Shown: positions 30,635 to 43,203, counted from the first letter of the stretch. The stretch is DNA of 64,000 nt from an uncultured Mycoplasmataceae bacterium (GCA_947429165.1 CANEON010000002.1:62001-126000), one strand, 5' to 3'. The notes: generated by a model not told the origin, from the sequence alone. Numbers and translations are program-made.

Positions 30635-32509
30635 TTATCTAGTAAACGTTCAATCAGTAGGGAATCCTTTGCCTTCTAATCATGATTTTAAATTATTTAA
30701 ATCAACGCCTGCGGTTGAACATTTGAATGTTCCGCCAGTTGACATACTTGTAAATACTTCTTCACCTAAAGTTATTGCTGTTGAGTAATTAGTAGGTAGG
30801 TTTCAATGCATAGAAGTTAATGATGAGCAACCTAAGAAAGCACAAGCACCGATTTCTCTTAAACTATTTGGCAAAATTACTGAAGTTAGTCGTGATCCGA
30901 ATAGAAAGGCGTTTTGTTGAATTGAAGAGCATTGAGAACCGTCGGCAAAAGTTAAGTTTTTAATAAACTCTGGAATAGTTGTTACTGAATTACCATGAAA
31001 AGCATCCTTGGCAATACTTGTAACATTGCCCATTATTTGCATAGTATTATATGAATTATATGCAGAATGGTTATCAATAAATTCGTCTGTAAATCCTGTT
31101 AGTATTGTTCTTGATGAATCAGCGAATTTATAAACTGTATCAGGCAAAATAGTATTTGATATTGTAATCGCAAATTCTCTTGTTTGATAAGATAAAGCTG
31201 CTCCATAAACAGTAGCATTTGCAGTGATTTTAAATTTATAAGTTCCAGCAGTTGTACATGTACCACTAATTACACCTGTATCACTGTTAAAACTTAATCC
31301 TGATGGTAACGAACCTTGAGATAAAGTGAAACGTAACCCATGGTCAGCTTTGTTTACTACTATACCAGTGTTGGTTTTAATGTTTCCTCTAAGTTCTTGT
31401 GTAGCTACATCTGTAGTAGTAGATCTTATTTCATCATAAACACTAACTTCCGATGTTAATGATGAAGGAATCTCTGGACCAATAGATGTAGTAAACTTAT
31501 CTATTTGGCCCTCTAATCTTTTGCCATCAATTGATGCATAGAAAGTTATTGTGAATTTTTTTGAACTTGTTTCTTCTTGTGGAGCACCACTAATAGCTCC
31601 AGTAGATTGATTAATTGATAATCCATTAGGTAAACCGTCACAAGCGAAAGTTACACCACTTACGGATTCTCCAATGTTAGTTTTGATATGATTCAAAAGA
31701 GAAGTAGTTGTAGTTATTTGTTTATTTACATTTCCTGTTATGTTACCAGGGATAGTCGCGTCATTACACTCTAATTCTGTTGGATTAACAGTAACCGTAA
31801 ATGGGTTAGTGTAGCCTTCTAATTGTTTACCATGAACATTAGCAGTAAATTTTATTCTAAAATTTTGGCTAGTTGGTTTCTTGGTTAGAGTACCATTAAT
31901 AACACCTGTTGTTGTATTAATGTTTAATCCTGTTTGTTGGTTTAGCCCTTCACATGAGAAAGTTACACCGCTTACGGATTCTCCTGTATTAGTTTCGATG
32001 TGACCTGAAAGGGATGCAGTTGCAGTTATTGAAGTATTTATGTCACCTGTTATGTTACCAGGGATAGTCGCGTCATTACACTCTAATTCTGTTGGATTAG
32101 CAGTAACCGTAAATGGGTTAGTGTAGCCTTCTAATTGTTTGGCATGAACATTAGCAGTGAATTTAATTTTAAATTCTGGATTAGTAGGTTTCTTGGTTAG
32201 AGTCCCATTAATAACACCAGTTGTTTCATTAATATCTAATCCTGTTTGTTCTTTTAATCCTTCACATGTGAAAGTTACATCACTTACAGATTCTCCTGTA
32301 TTAGTTTCGATGTGACCTGAAAGAGATGCAGTTGCAGCTATTGAAGTATTTATGTCACCTGTTATATCACCGGGGATAGTCTCATCGTTACACTTCAATT
32401 CAATTGGTTCTTCACTCGTTCAGCAAGCAGATACAGTAAAAGGAATTGGTGTAACAATACCAACCATAGATGTAATAGATATAAGTGATCTTAATAATTT
32501 CTTATTCAT
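30635..32509 (-). CDS. Repeat-rich surface lipoprotein with Ig-like (He_PIG) and BspA-type LRR domains
   Basis: A 624-residue protein with a good lipobox (FTVSAC, Cys29). Residues about 35-345 hold three 104-residue repeats (312-bp DNA period; blocks at 31741, 32053 and 32365 align) with a GLDINETTGVINGT core typical of putative Ig (He_PIG) domains. More divergent Ig-like copies follow, with GLPNGLSINQSTGAISGAP and GSLPSGLSFNSDTGVISG. The C-terminus has BspA-like leucine-rich strands (LTSVILPNSLREIGACAFLG). It probably binds host surfaces. Two repeats are nearly identical in DNA, so copy number may vary by recombination. Confidence 0.88.
31429..32398. repeat. 312-bp in-gene tandem repeats
   Basis: Three consecutive units with a 312-bp period lie inside the Ig-like lipoprotein gene. 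The first two share long identical stretches around 31741-31830 and 32053-32142, while the third is more divergent. The period is a multiple of 3, so gain or loss of units keeps the frame. Confidence 0.8.
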
Positions 32510-32578
32510 AATTTAACAATTTTATAAGTATTTTATACTCGTTTTTTTTGAAAAAAATTTTTAAGAAATTGACAAAAA

Positions 32579-32604
32579 AATGTACCCAATCTTTTGAGTA
32601 CATT
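32579..32604 (-). terminator. Terminator of gap-pgk
   Basis: Stem AATGTAC/GTACATT (32579-32585 with 32598-32604), followed on the minus strand by a long U-run. Confidence 0.75.
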
Positions 32605-32625
32605 CTCGTGTTTTATAAAGTAAAA

Positions 32626-33852
32626 CTATTTATTTTGAATAGCTTCAACACCAGGAAGAACAGATCCTTCGATTAATGCTAATGAAGCACCACCACCAGT
32701 TGAAATAAAACTGAAATCAGATTCTTTAAAACCTAATGAGATTGCAGCAGCTGCTGAATCACCACCACCAATTACAGTGAATGTACCTTTAGTAGTAATT
32801 TCTTTTAAAGTTTTACAAATCTCAACTGTTCCATAAGTGAAGTTCTTAAATTCAGAAACACCTACAGGACCGTTTCAGACTACGGATTTTGCATTCATTA
32901 ATTTAGCTTTGAAATCTTCGATTGTTCTAGGACCGATATCTAATCCCATTAAACCGCTTAAACCATCTTCAATTTTACGATATTCAGGTTTAGTATCTTC
33001 GAAACTTGGAGCACAATACGCATCAGTAGAAAGAATAATTTTATTTCCACCTTTAGCTAAAATTTTCTTAGCTTCATCGATCATTTCTGTTTCAAGAAGT
33101 GAGTTTCCAATGTCGTATCCTTGAGCTTTTAAGAAAGTGAATACCATTCCACCACCAATTAATACATAATCAGCAATTTCAACTAAATGGTTAACAATTT
33201 TTAATTTATCACTAACTTTAGCTCCGCCCATGATTGCGACAAATGGTTTTTCAGGGTTTTCACTAACTTTAGATAAGTTTTGTAATTCTTTTTCTACTAG
33301 AAAACCAATACATGAAGTGCCAATGTTTTGAGCAATACCAACGTTTGATGCGTGTTTTCTGTGAGCTGTACCAAAAGCATCATTTACATATACTTCTGCT
33401 AATGAAGCTCAGAATTTTCCTAGTTCGTTATCACATTTAGATTCTTTTTTAACAACTTCGTTGTTTTCGTTAACGTCATTGTATCTTGTGTTTTCTAATA
33501 AAATAATTTCACCAGCTTTTAAATTATTTGCAGCATCAACAACCTTTTGACCAACACTTGCATCAACAAATGTTACTTTGTTGTTCGGTAATTGTCTTTG
33601 TAATTCTTCTGCTACTAATTTAAGAGACTTTTTGCCAGATTTAATGTCATCTGTTGATTTAATTCTTGATAAGTGAGATAAAAGAATAATCTTGCAATTA
33701 TTTTGGATTAAATAGTTTAATGTTGGAAGGGTGGCAACAATTCTCTTTGTATCAGTAATTTTTCCTTCTTTAATAGGAACGTTAAAATCTAAACGAGCAA
33801 TAACTTTTTTGCCTTTTAGATCAACGTCTTTTAACGTTTTCTTATTTAACAT
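32626..33852 (-). CDS. pgk: Phosphoglycerate kinase
   Basis: A 408-residue glycolytic kinase making ATP from 1,3-bisphosphoglycerate. [18 protein letters not shown] marks the N-terminal substrate domain, [10 protein letters not shown] the hinge region, and GGGDSAAAA with [15 protein letters not shown] the nucleotide-binding C-terminal domain. It lies 18 nt downstream of gap, the classical gap-pgk pair. Trp codons are TGA. Confidence 0.97.
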
Positions 33853-33870
33853 AGTTAAATTGGGTAAAAA

Positions 33871-34923
<1,053 letters not shown>

Positions 34924-34930
34924 TTAAAAA

Positions 34931-34952
34931 AATGTAGATTTTTATCTACATT
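34931..34952 (-). terminator. Terminator containing the argS stop codon
   Basis: A 9-bp stem AATGTAGAT/ATCTACATT (34931-34939 with 34944-34952) with a U-run after it on the minus strand. The TAG stop at 34946-34948 lies inside the 5' arm. Confidence 0.8.
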
Positions 34953-36622
34953 GATTCAACAGCTTGAATATCTAATAGTTTTAGTCCTGAAGCAAGAGCA
35001 TTTTTAATAGCAACACACAACCAATATCTTTGTTGACTCAGTTTAATGTTCTTATCATTAATAATTTGACATTTTCCATAGAACGAGTGGAACAATTTAG
35101 CCAAGTTTAATAAGTAGTTTGTGATCTTGTTAATTTCACAAGACTTACTAATTGCTTCAATTGTAGGAACAAAATAATTCAATTGGTCAATAATTTGTTT
35201 TTCAATATCCTCTTTAATTAGATCAAATTCTTTTGTTTTTTTGAATTTAGCAATTGAAAGTAATTTACAAATTCTAGCATGAGCATATTGAACATAGTAA
35301 ATTGGGTTGTTATTAGATTTATCAATTGCTTTGTCAATATCAATCTCTAAGTGAGTTGAAAGTGTTTGGCTAGCAAGATATCATCTTGCTGCATCTTTTC
35401 CAATTGCATTAACTAAATCACTCAATGTTAAAGAGTTACCTGTACGTTTAGACATTTTAAATTCTTTACCATCTTTAACTAAACGTACCATTTGCATAAT
35501 TAAGATTTCAATTTGTTCTTTTTTGTAACCTAATAATTGAATTGCGATGTTCATACGGTCAGCATAAGACTTATGATCTGCTCCTCAAACATTGAATATC
35601 TTGTCATATCCTCTTGATAATTTGATTTTGTGATAAGCAATATCAGGAGTGAAATAAGTATTAGATCCGTCTGACTTAATCAGTACACGATCTTTGTCAT
35701 CTCCTAATTCAGTTGTCTTTAATCACAAAGCATTTTCTTTTTTGTATGTATGTGATGCCAAAGAATCAAGAGCAATATCGATTAATTTCTTTTTATATAA
35801 ATCTGATTCATGAAATCAAATATCCATATCAACACCAAAGTTGTGTAATGTTGTTTTAATTAATTCCAACATATATGTTGAAGAGAAGTTTTTAAAGAAA
35901 TCAACAACTTCTTTTTTGTCAGTAATCTTATCTTTGTTGTATTTAACTTTTAAGAATTTATCACCGTGTTCATTTTTGATAGCGTTTGCAACATCAATAA
36001 TTTCTTTACCGTGATAAGAATCTTCTGGTAGCTCATCTTTTTTATCAAAAAGTTGTTTGTATCTAATTAATACAGACAAAGCAAGTTTATCAATTTGGTT
36101 TCCACCGTCATTAATGTAATATTCACGGTTTACTTTAATACCGTTTTTTTCTCAAATTCTTGCAATTGTGTCTCCAATTGCAGCATTACGTGCATGACCT
36201 ATATGTAGTAAACCTGTAGGGTTTGCTGAAACAAATTCAATGTTGTAAAAAAGTTTTGTATTTTTTTGTTGACCAAAGTTCTCACCTGAATCAATTGCTT
36301 CATTAATAACTTTCTTATTAAATTCTGGTGACAATCAAATATTTAAAAAACCAGGCCCCACAATTTCAGCTTTTGTGAATATTTTTTTAGGAAGTGCATT
36401 AATAATTTTTTTACCAATAGATTGAATTAAATCTCTATTGATTCCAGACTTCATTAAAATGTTTGTTGAATAATCTCCAAACTTTAAGTCTTTTGTTTTT
36501 TGTAAATTACAATCGAATTGATCTAAAGTTCTATTGTCACTAAAAAAACTAGCTATTTCGTGATAAATAATAGCGTTGATTTTCTTTTTTACTTCAGCAA
36601 CAATATTTCGAGAGTATTTCAT
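34946..36622 (-). CDS. argS: Arginyl-tRNA synthetase
   Basis: A 558-residue class I synthetase. The HIGH-type motif is in [20 protein letters not shown], preceded by the N-terminal Add1 domain, and the C-terminal DALR anticodon-binding domain ends at [16 protein letters not shown] at 36632-36637 ends 9 nt before the ATG, and there is no Shine-Dalgarno, so a near-leaderless mRNA is likely. No T-box fits in the 28-nt gap to dnaI. Several TGA Trp codons. Confidence 0.96.
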
Positions 36623-36650
36623 ATTTTTAAAATTATATATTTAATTTAAT

Positions 36651-37568
36651 TTATTTAATTCTTAAATTAGGACCTTCTAACTTGAACTTTTGTCCATTGG
36701 TTGTTGCAATAATTCTTTGTGCTAAACGGTTTCCACTAATTTGTCCACAACATGCGATCAACTTTCTTTGAAGTTCTTCAAATGAAAGATTTGATGTAAA
36801 GAACGTTGGTTTGTTTTTTTGCATTCTTGAATTTAATAACACCATTAAGTGGTCGCTATAAAATCAAGCATTTGTCTTTTCTGCTCCTATATCATCTAAG
36901 AACAAAACGTCAGCTTGCATAAACTTGTTTATGTCTTGAATGTTTTTCTTGTTTGCTTCTTTATCATCAAATCCCTGTTTTAAATTAAAAACTAAATCTG
37001 GAACAAAACAAAACACAACTTTCTTCCCAATTCTTGCTAAGTCATTTGCAAAAGCAATTGAAGTATAGGTTTTTCCTATGCCGAATGTTCCATATACATA
37101 AATACCATATTTAAAATCTGGTGTTTTTGTTAGTTTGCTAAACTTCTTAATTAATTCATTTTTAGATGGATCATTTATATCCCCAAAATATTTTCTTGTA
37201 ATTGACAAATCTAAAAATGAATTAGGAAATGAACGATACAAATAGTTTTGTGCAAAAAATCTTGAAGCATTAAGTCTTGCCATTTTTGGACAAAATACTG
37301 ATTTGTAAACTAACTTTTCATCGATTCTTTTTAAAACTAAATGGTAGTTTGAATCATTAATACAATGGTCAGGAATTAAATCACACGCTAATCTTTCATC
37401 GACCATTTTTTTAATTCCATTAAAATGGCTAGTAAACTCTTGCTCTGTAAGATTAAGTTCTTTTACTAGCGGATGGTTTCTATACAAATCAATTTCTTCT
37501 TGAGATAAATCTTTTGCTGCAATAGAATAAAGCTTTTCAAGAGATTTCTTTAATAATTCTTTATCCAT
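36651..37568 (-). CDS. dnaI: Primosomal protein DnaI-like helicase loader
   Basis: A 305-residue AAA+ ATPase. Walker A is GTFGIGKTYT and Walker B is VLFLDDIGAE, with an N-terminal region resembling the DnaI helicase-interaction domain. It loads the replicative helicase. I chose the ATG at 37568, 2 nt after the upstream gene's stop, over an in-frame ATG at 37586 inside that gene. A TGA Trp sits at 36861. The order mutM-coaE-dnaB-dnaI matches Bacillus. Confidence 0.92.
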
Positions 37569-37570
37569 AA

Positions 37571-38734
37571 TTAAATGTTTTCTCAATCAAGCGCTTCTTG
37601 TTTAAAAGTTTCTGGAGATTTTGAATTCAACTTGTTAATATCTTGGTTATTAAATCTAAAGAAATTGTAGATATCAGTTAATCTATTTAAATTTAAACCG
37701 TTAATTGTCTTAGCGATTTTACAAATGTAAGTTCTGTTTAATTTACCATTTGTTTTAAAAATTGTGAAGTCAACTAATAAGTTGATTACATAATCAGAAA
37801 GCTTATATGTTTTTCTTAATGTTTCAATGGTTTCAATCTCTTCAGCAGATAATGGTGCTTTGTAAATTGCAGATAAATATTGTTCAGAGTTTAAGTTTTT
37901 GTATTCGTTAAAAATAACTTGCATTTGTTCTGAAGATAAATTTTTAACAAACATAGCAACATTTCTATGAAGCTTTATGTTTGAGAAAACAGAAACGTTC
38001 TTAGCACTATTAATGTATTCATGGAATTTTACCGAAAGTAAATCATGATCAACTTCATAAGTTCCGTTGTTTTCTACGATACATCCGTAAATAATGTGTT
38101 CAATTTCACTTTCTGATAGATTGTAATTTTGGTGATAGCTTTCAATAATTGATTTACATTCGTTGTTAATTACTATTACAGTAGATGTGTTCTTTGCAAT
38201 ATTTTCATATAACTTATCAAAGTTAAAAGTCTTAACATTCGACAAATCGTTATCATCAAAAACAATTTCAAAAGTTGATGAAACATTTGTTGAGTCTGCA
38301 GGTACTCTAGAAGGCATATACATGTATTCAAGTTTTTCATAGTTCAATTGACCAATAGATTTGATTAATAAGAAACGGAATTTTTGATTATCAATGAATT
38401 TAGAAAATGATAATGGTTGTTTAATAACAAAATGATATGTTCTTTCTAATTGATCATTAGATTCTTGAAGATATGTTTGTAATAAACCAATTGCTTCAAG
38501 TTTTGCTCTTAATTCTGTGAAAACAGCAGACGAGTGGTTACACAAATCATTTAAATCCTTTAAATATGAACTTATACCAGGCATTTTAGCTTGCTTAGTT
38601 GATTCATGATATAGGTTTATATATAGGTTAACTGCTTCTGATCCAATAATAGGAGAATATAAATCGTATAGTAATTCATAGTTAAGTGTGTATCCATAGT
38701 CTTTATAGATTACATATTTAACATTGAATAACAT
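37571..38734 (-). CDS. DnaB/DnaD-like replication initiation protein
   Basis: A 387-residue protein resembling Bacillus DnaB, the co-loader and membrane-attachment protein, not the helicase. Its winged-helix start, LLYDLYSPIIGSEAVNLY, is the family signature, and the C-terminal half holds a DnaD-like helical region. The start at 38734 is preceded by AAAGGAGAAAAG at proper spacing; an ATG at 38764 would precede that site. It is coupled to dnaI. The end DWENI uses TGA for Trp. Confidence 0.88.
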
Positions 38735-38807
38735 ATAACTTCTTTTCTCCTTTCTTTTTCTCAATAACTCGTCGGAATTATTGCACGAAAAGAAGTATAA
38801 AAATTTT

Positions 38808-39383
38808 TTAAAATTTATTTACAATTTTTTTAATTTCAGTATAAAAATATTTTTTATTTTTTGAGTTTTCTACAAAATAATCACACTCAATAGTATTTGA
38901 ATTTATGGGGTTTTTTAAGTTTCCCACACGTTTTGTGGGAAATTTTCTTAAACTGCCAAATTTTTTTTCTAAATTATTTTTTTCAAGAATTTTTGTGGTT
39001 GAAATTAAAACAATTTTTTCAAAACATTTTTTAAAGTATTTTTCGTGGTTAATATAGATAGCTAATTCGCAGAAAATAAGCTTGCTTTCTTGCTTTAATT
39101 CTAGTATTTTATTTTTTATTAATGGAAGAGTAATACTGTTTAATTTCTTCATATATTTAGTATTACTAAATACTAAAGAACCTAGTTTTTTTCTATCTAC
39201 TTCTTTAGAATTTACATACTCTTTACCAAAGTTCTTTTCGATAGCAGAATATCCGATGTTTCCTTTTCTATAAATTTCATGGATATATTCATCTGCAACT
39301 CATGTATTAAAACCAAGAGTTTTTATATATTGAATTGCAGTTGTTTTTCCTGAACCACTTTTCCCCGTAATACAAACTAACAT
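38808..39383 (-). CDS. coaE: Dephospho-CoA kinase
   Basis: A 191-residue kinase for the last step of coenzyme A synthesis. The N-terminal P-loop is GKSGSGKTT, then the substrate-lid region ADEYIHEIY and LGSLVF fit CoaE. It starts 1 nt after mutM, the conserved mutM-coaE order. The C-terminal third is Lys/Asn-rich and diverged. Trp codons near the N-terminus are TGA. Confidence 0.88.
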
Positions 39384-39384
39384 C

Positions 39385-40227
39385 TTATTTCCCCACTTGT
39401 TTTTGACACTTTGAACAAAAATATGTTCCACGTCCATTTACTTTTATCTTTTTTATAATGGTTTTGCACACCGGGCAAGGTTTACCTGCTTTTGTGTGAA
39501 CAAGTAATCTTGATTGATATCCACCTGTATGGTTTGGATCAAATTTATATGATGCAACTGTTGTACCTTTATGCTTAATTGCATCTTTTAAAACAAGCTT
39601 TGCATTTTTTGCAATTAAATCGTATTGTTGTGATTTTAAATATTTTGGCTTTGTAAGTGGATGAATCTTACATCTAAATAAAATCTCATCAACATAAATA
39701 TTCCCAATACCAGAAACTACAGTTTGATCTAATAATACTGTTTTAATTGCTCTATTGATTTTTTTACTTTTGTTTTCTAAATACTTTCCTGTGCACAATT
39801 TATTTAGTGGATCAATAGCAACTTTCTTAATTTCTTTTGAATCTAAATATTTATCATCCTTATATATATGGAATGTACCAAACATTCTCATATCATAATA
39901 TGATAATCTGTGTTTATTATCGAAGATAATAGAAAGCATTAAAAATCTTAAGTCAGGTTTAGTTAAATTTGACTCATAAAACAATTTACCTTCCATTCTT
40001 AAATGGACAACCATTTGTTTTTTATTTGACAATTTAAAAATAATGTATTTACCAATTCTTTCAATATCAAGAATCTTTTCGCCTTTTAAAAAAGAAACAA
40101 ACTCTTTTGGTGTTGAATTTTTTAATACTTTTGTTTTATAAAATTCCACACCGATAATTTTGTTGTTTGCTATTTTTTGCTTAAGCAAATTATTTATTAT
40201 TGTTTGGACTTCAGGAAGCTCGGGCAT
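39385..40227 (-). CDS. mutM: Formamidopyrimidine-DNA glycosylase
   Basis: A 280-residue base-excision repair enzyme. The catalytic N-terminus is PELPEVQTI, followed by the H2TH domain with LLDQTVVSGIGNIYVDEIL and a C-terminal zinc finger CPVCKTIIKKIKVNGRGTYF then CSKC. It removes 8-oxoguanine and nicks the strand. TATAAT at 40238-40243 ends 10 nt before the ATG. Confidence 0.97.
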   Translation of the reverse strand: MPELPEVQTIINNLLKQKIANNKIIGVEFYKTKVLKNSTPKEFVSFLKGEKILDIERIGKYIIFKLSNKKQMVVHLRMEGKLFYESNLTKPDLRFLMLSIIFDNKHRLSYYDMRMFGTFHIYKDDKYLDSKEIKKVAIDPLNKLCTGKYLENKSKKINRAIKTVLLDQTVVSGIGNIYVDEILFRCKIHPLTKPKYLKSQQYDLIAKNAKLVLKDAIKHKGTTVASYKFDPNHTGGYQSRLLVHTKAGKPCPVCKTIIKKIKVNGRGTYFCSKCQKQVGK

Positions 40228-40252
40228 ATATGTACTTATTATAAATAAAAAA

Positions 40253-40276
40253 AATTGTCGTTTTCTAACGACAATT
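40253..40276 (-). terminator. Terminator after tRNA-Lys
   Basis: A 10-bp stem AATTGTCGTT/AACGACAATT with a TTCT loop and a U-run on the minus strand. It isolates mutM from the upstream tRNA. Confidence 0.85.
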
Positions 40277-40287
40277 GTATATTTTAA

Positions 40288-40363
40288 TGGTGCTCCGTGA
40301 GGGACTCGAACCCACGACCCAATGATTAAGAGTCATTTGCTCTACCAACTGAGCTAACGGAGC
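40288..40363 (-). tRNA. tRNA-Lys (anticodon CTT)
   Basis: Acceptor GCTCCGT/ACGGAGC, anticodon stem AATGA/TCATT with loop CTCTTAA, T-arm GTGGGTTCGAGTCCCTC, discriminator A and encoded CCA. Confidence 0.94.
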
Positions 40364-40386
40364 ATAATAAAATTATTTTAGCATAA

Positions 40387-41088
40387 TTAGTAGTCTTTCA
40401 AAGAGAATAATTTTATCCCTGCGGTATCGAAAATAAAATTTTTTAAACATTTGATTGCGTATCCAAAGTTATCATAGTATTTATTTATTTCATCAAACTT
40501 TTTATTGAAAAGCAAATGGAATAATTTACTTACATTTAATTCTTGTGGTTCAACTCTTAGTTGTCTTCTGCAATCTTCACATAGCATACCACTATGTTTA
40601 AATGAAATTGTACTTAGAATTTTACTATTGCATCTTACACAACTATTAACGTGAAGACTAATGCCTATATATGAACAAAATTCTGTAAGTAATTTTAAAA
40701 TAAAAGTTTGATCATCTTCACTTGGTGATTTGATCTGTTTTAATTTAGTTTCATAAAAACTAAACAATGTGTTTGAAGCAGGAATATATGTAACTATTTC
40801 ATTTAGTAAAAACAACTTAGTATCTGATTGCAAATCTCAATTCATTTCTTCAAGCAAAACTGCTTTTTTAAATCTAGAAACTTTTTGCTCGTTTCTTGCT
40901 TCAAAAAATTGAAACTCTGTTTTAGCACCATAAAATAGATTGCGAGAGTTTTTTGACATAATCTTTCTACTACCTAAAGACAGACAAGCATATTTGTTTC
41001 CGTCCTCTCCTAGTATTGTTAAGACTTCATCAAAAACTTGGTAATCAATTTTATTTATTAAATATCCATTTAATATTGTTTCAGCCAT
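40387..41088 (-). CDS. recO: DNA repair protein RecO
   Basis: A 233-residue recombination mediator. An N-terminal OB domain (LNGYLINKIDYQVFDEVLTI) precedes a helical part with a zinc finger, CVRCNSKIL then MLCEDC. It loads RecA on SSB-coated DNA. The ATG overlaps the era stop by 1 nt (TAATG). Trp near residue 85 is TGA. The order ybeY-dgkA-era-recO is conserved in Firmicutes. Confidence 0.92.
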
Positions 41089-41984
41089 TACTTATTTGAA
41101 TATCCTAATAACGAAAGAACTTTAGGATTGTTTCTTCAATCGTTTTGAACTTTTACAAAAAGTTTTAGATTGATTTTGCAATCATAGATGTTTAAAAGTT
41201 CTTTTCTAGCATTTGTGCCAATCTTTTTAATCATTGATCCATTTTTTCCAATTAGTATCGGTTTTTGAGAAGATTTTTCAACAAATATATTTGCAAAAAT
41301 ATTAAATGTGTTTTTTTGTTGATCAAAACTCGTTTTTTCAATAAATATACCAGTTGCATACGGAACTTCTTTCTTGCAGTTTAGCAATATTTGTTCACGA
41401 ATAATTTCTGCAATGTTGAAATTATCAGATTCTTCTTGTTTGTCTAACTCTTGATAGTCATCAAGATTTTGATATATAGATTCAAACAATAATTCTAATG
41501 AATTATTTTTTGCTGAAATTGTAGCAGTAGATATTGGTGAAAGATGTTTTAAAATTGCATTAATGTGATTTTTAATTGATCCTTCTGTTACAACATCACA
41601 TTTAGTAATAACTAAAATGATTTTTTCAAGTTTATAAGACTTTATAAATTTAATAATTTCTAAATCTTCGTCATCTACAGGTCTTGTTGGATCAATTAAA
41701 AATAAAACCAAATCACAAGATTTAAATGTTTTCTTAATTTCTGAGTTTAAAAATAAATCTAATTTGTTTTTTGCAAAATGAAAACCAGGCGTATCAACAA
41801 AAGTCAAATCTAATAATTCATTTGAAAAAGAATATTTGATCTGATTTCTTGTCGTTTGTGGTTTATATGAAACAATTGAAACTTTCTTTTTAGCAATTGT
41901 GTTTAAAAGAGTTGATTTACCAACGTTTGGTTTACCAACAATAGTAATAATCCCGGATTTTTTTAGATTTTCAATTTTATCCAT
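41088..41984 (-). CDS. era: GTPase Era
   Basis: A 298-residue GTPase for 16S rRNA maturation. G1 is GKPNVGKST, G3 is DTPGFH, G4 is TKCD, and the C-terminal KH domain carries KPILIGKNGSMIKKIG then RKELLNIYDCKINLKLFVKV. It overlaps dgkA at its start by 8 nt and recO at its end by 1 nt. Confidence 0.97.
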
Positions 41985-42363
41985 GGAAATATTCGATAAT
42001 TTTTGGAATAAAGATAACTAAACCTACAACAATAGAAGCAAGAGTTAATATAAGTGTTGCCGCAGCAGAGACATCCTTTATCTTCTTTGCTTTAGCGTTA
42101 TATTCAAACATAATGATGTCAACAACATTTTCTATTGCTGTATTCAATAATTCCATACCAATAATGATTGAGATTAAAATAACAAGGATTGATCAATCTG
42201 TTGATGTCATGTATTTGTTTAAAATAATACCCATGATGATTACAATTGTTGCAATAACAAAATGAACAACTAGAGAAGATTCTTCTTTTAAAGAAACATA
42301 CAATCCTCTAAATGCATAACCGAATTTTTTAAGTCAGCTTCATCTATCTTTTTTATTAGTCAT
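41977..42363 (-). CDS. dgkA: Diacylglycerol/undecaprenol kinase-type membrane protein
   Basis: A 128-residue integral membrane kinase with three hydrophobic helices. The family signature is in MELLNTAIENVVD near residue 72, preceded by the amphipathic GYAFRGLYVSLKEESSLVVH. Related Gram-positive enzymes phosphorylate undecaprenol; without a cell wall, diacylglycerol or a related lipid alcohol is more plausible here, which is inference. It has TGA Trp codons near the N-terminus, which kept it from being a long standard-code frame. Confidence 0.9.
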
Positions 42364-42378
42364 ATGCTTATTTTATTA

Positions 42379-42825
42379 TTAAAACCTTATTTCTTTTAAT
42401 ATATTATTTTGGATTTTCATCATTTCATCGTATTCTTTTTTGGTGTTGTGGTCGTATTGAAACAGATGAAGAATACCATGAATAAATAAAAAACATATTT
42501 CTTTATTAACACTCCACTTGTTTTCTTTTGCTTGCTTGCTAGCTACTTCGTAACAAATGAAAATTTCACCAAGTAACGGGCTTTTAATTGTTTGTTTTGC
42601 ATCTCTTAATGCAAAAGAAATAACATCTGTTGGTTTATTAACTTTTCTGTATTTATTATTGATTTTTTTAATATCAACTTTATTAACAAAGGAAACATCA
42701 AAAATAAGATTTTCTTTTATTTTAAATTTTCTTGAAACAACATCAACAATTTGATCAAATTGTTTAGAAGGAATGTGTTTCTTATTTATTGTTTTATCTA
42801 TGTTTATACAAGAATAATTTAACAT
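42379..42825 (-). CDS. ybeY: Endoribonuclease YbeY
   Basis: A 148-residue zinc RNase for rRNA maturation. The metal motif is HGILHLFQYDH, with the upstream DVISFALRD and GEIFICYEVA strands of the family. TATAAT at 42832-42837 ends exactly 6 nt before the ATG, which makes the mRNA leaderless. It is first in the ybeY-dgkA-era-recO operon. Confidence 0.95.
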   Translation of the reverse strand: MLNYSCINIDKTINKKHIPSKQFDQIVDVVSRKFKIKENLIFDVSFVNKVDIKKINNKYRKVNKPTDVISFALRDAKQTIKSPLLGEIFICYEVASKQAKENKWSVNKEICFLFIHGILHLFQYDHNTKKEYDEMMKIQNNILKEIRF

Positions 42826-42840
42826 ACCTAAATTATATTT

Positions 42841-43203
42841 TTAAAAAATATATGAAATAAAATTTATTTTTCCAAAATTAAAACAAAAATTGTAATTGCC
42901 TTGTTCTAATACAAAAGAGTCTGATGTTGGGTTTAGTCAGTAACAATAGTTGTCTTGTGTGTATGTGTTGTAATATAAATTAAAAGTCAATAATTTGTTA
43001 TCTATTTCACTTGTAATTTTTTTAATGTTGTGTTTCTTGACAAACTTATTTTCTTTTTTATTTAAAACAATTGTGTATGAACTATCTGATGATAATACCG
43101 GACACAATTGACTATAGTCAAATTTAATAAAAATACAAGATATTACAAGCAATACAAATACAAAAAGAGATGAATATATTAATAATAAAAGTTTGTTGTG
43201 CAT
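42841..43203 (-). CDS. Small membrane-anchored protein of unknown function
   Basis: A 120-residue protein with one N-terminal hydrophobic segment (LLLLIYSSLFVFVLLVISCI), then an external aromatic-rich tail. VISC could be a lipobox, which would make it a lipoprotein with Cys23. No family recognised. Trp at the TGA near 42936. It lies between the engB terminator and the ybeY promoter, so it is probably a single-gene unit. Confidence 0.65.

Noticed and set aside
31429-32398. CRISPR-like repeat array
   Set aside because: The repeats are 312 bp, contiguous and in frame within a lipoprotein gene, with no spacers.
36623-36650. T-box leader for argS (also looked for at hisS and aspS)
   Set aside because: The upstream gaps are 28 nt, about 55 nt and 2 nt; none can hold a T-box.
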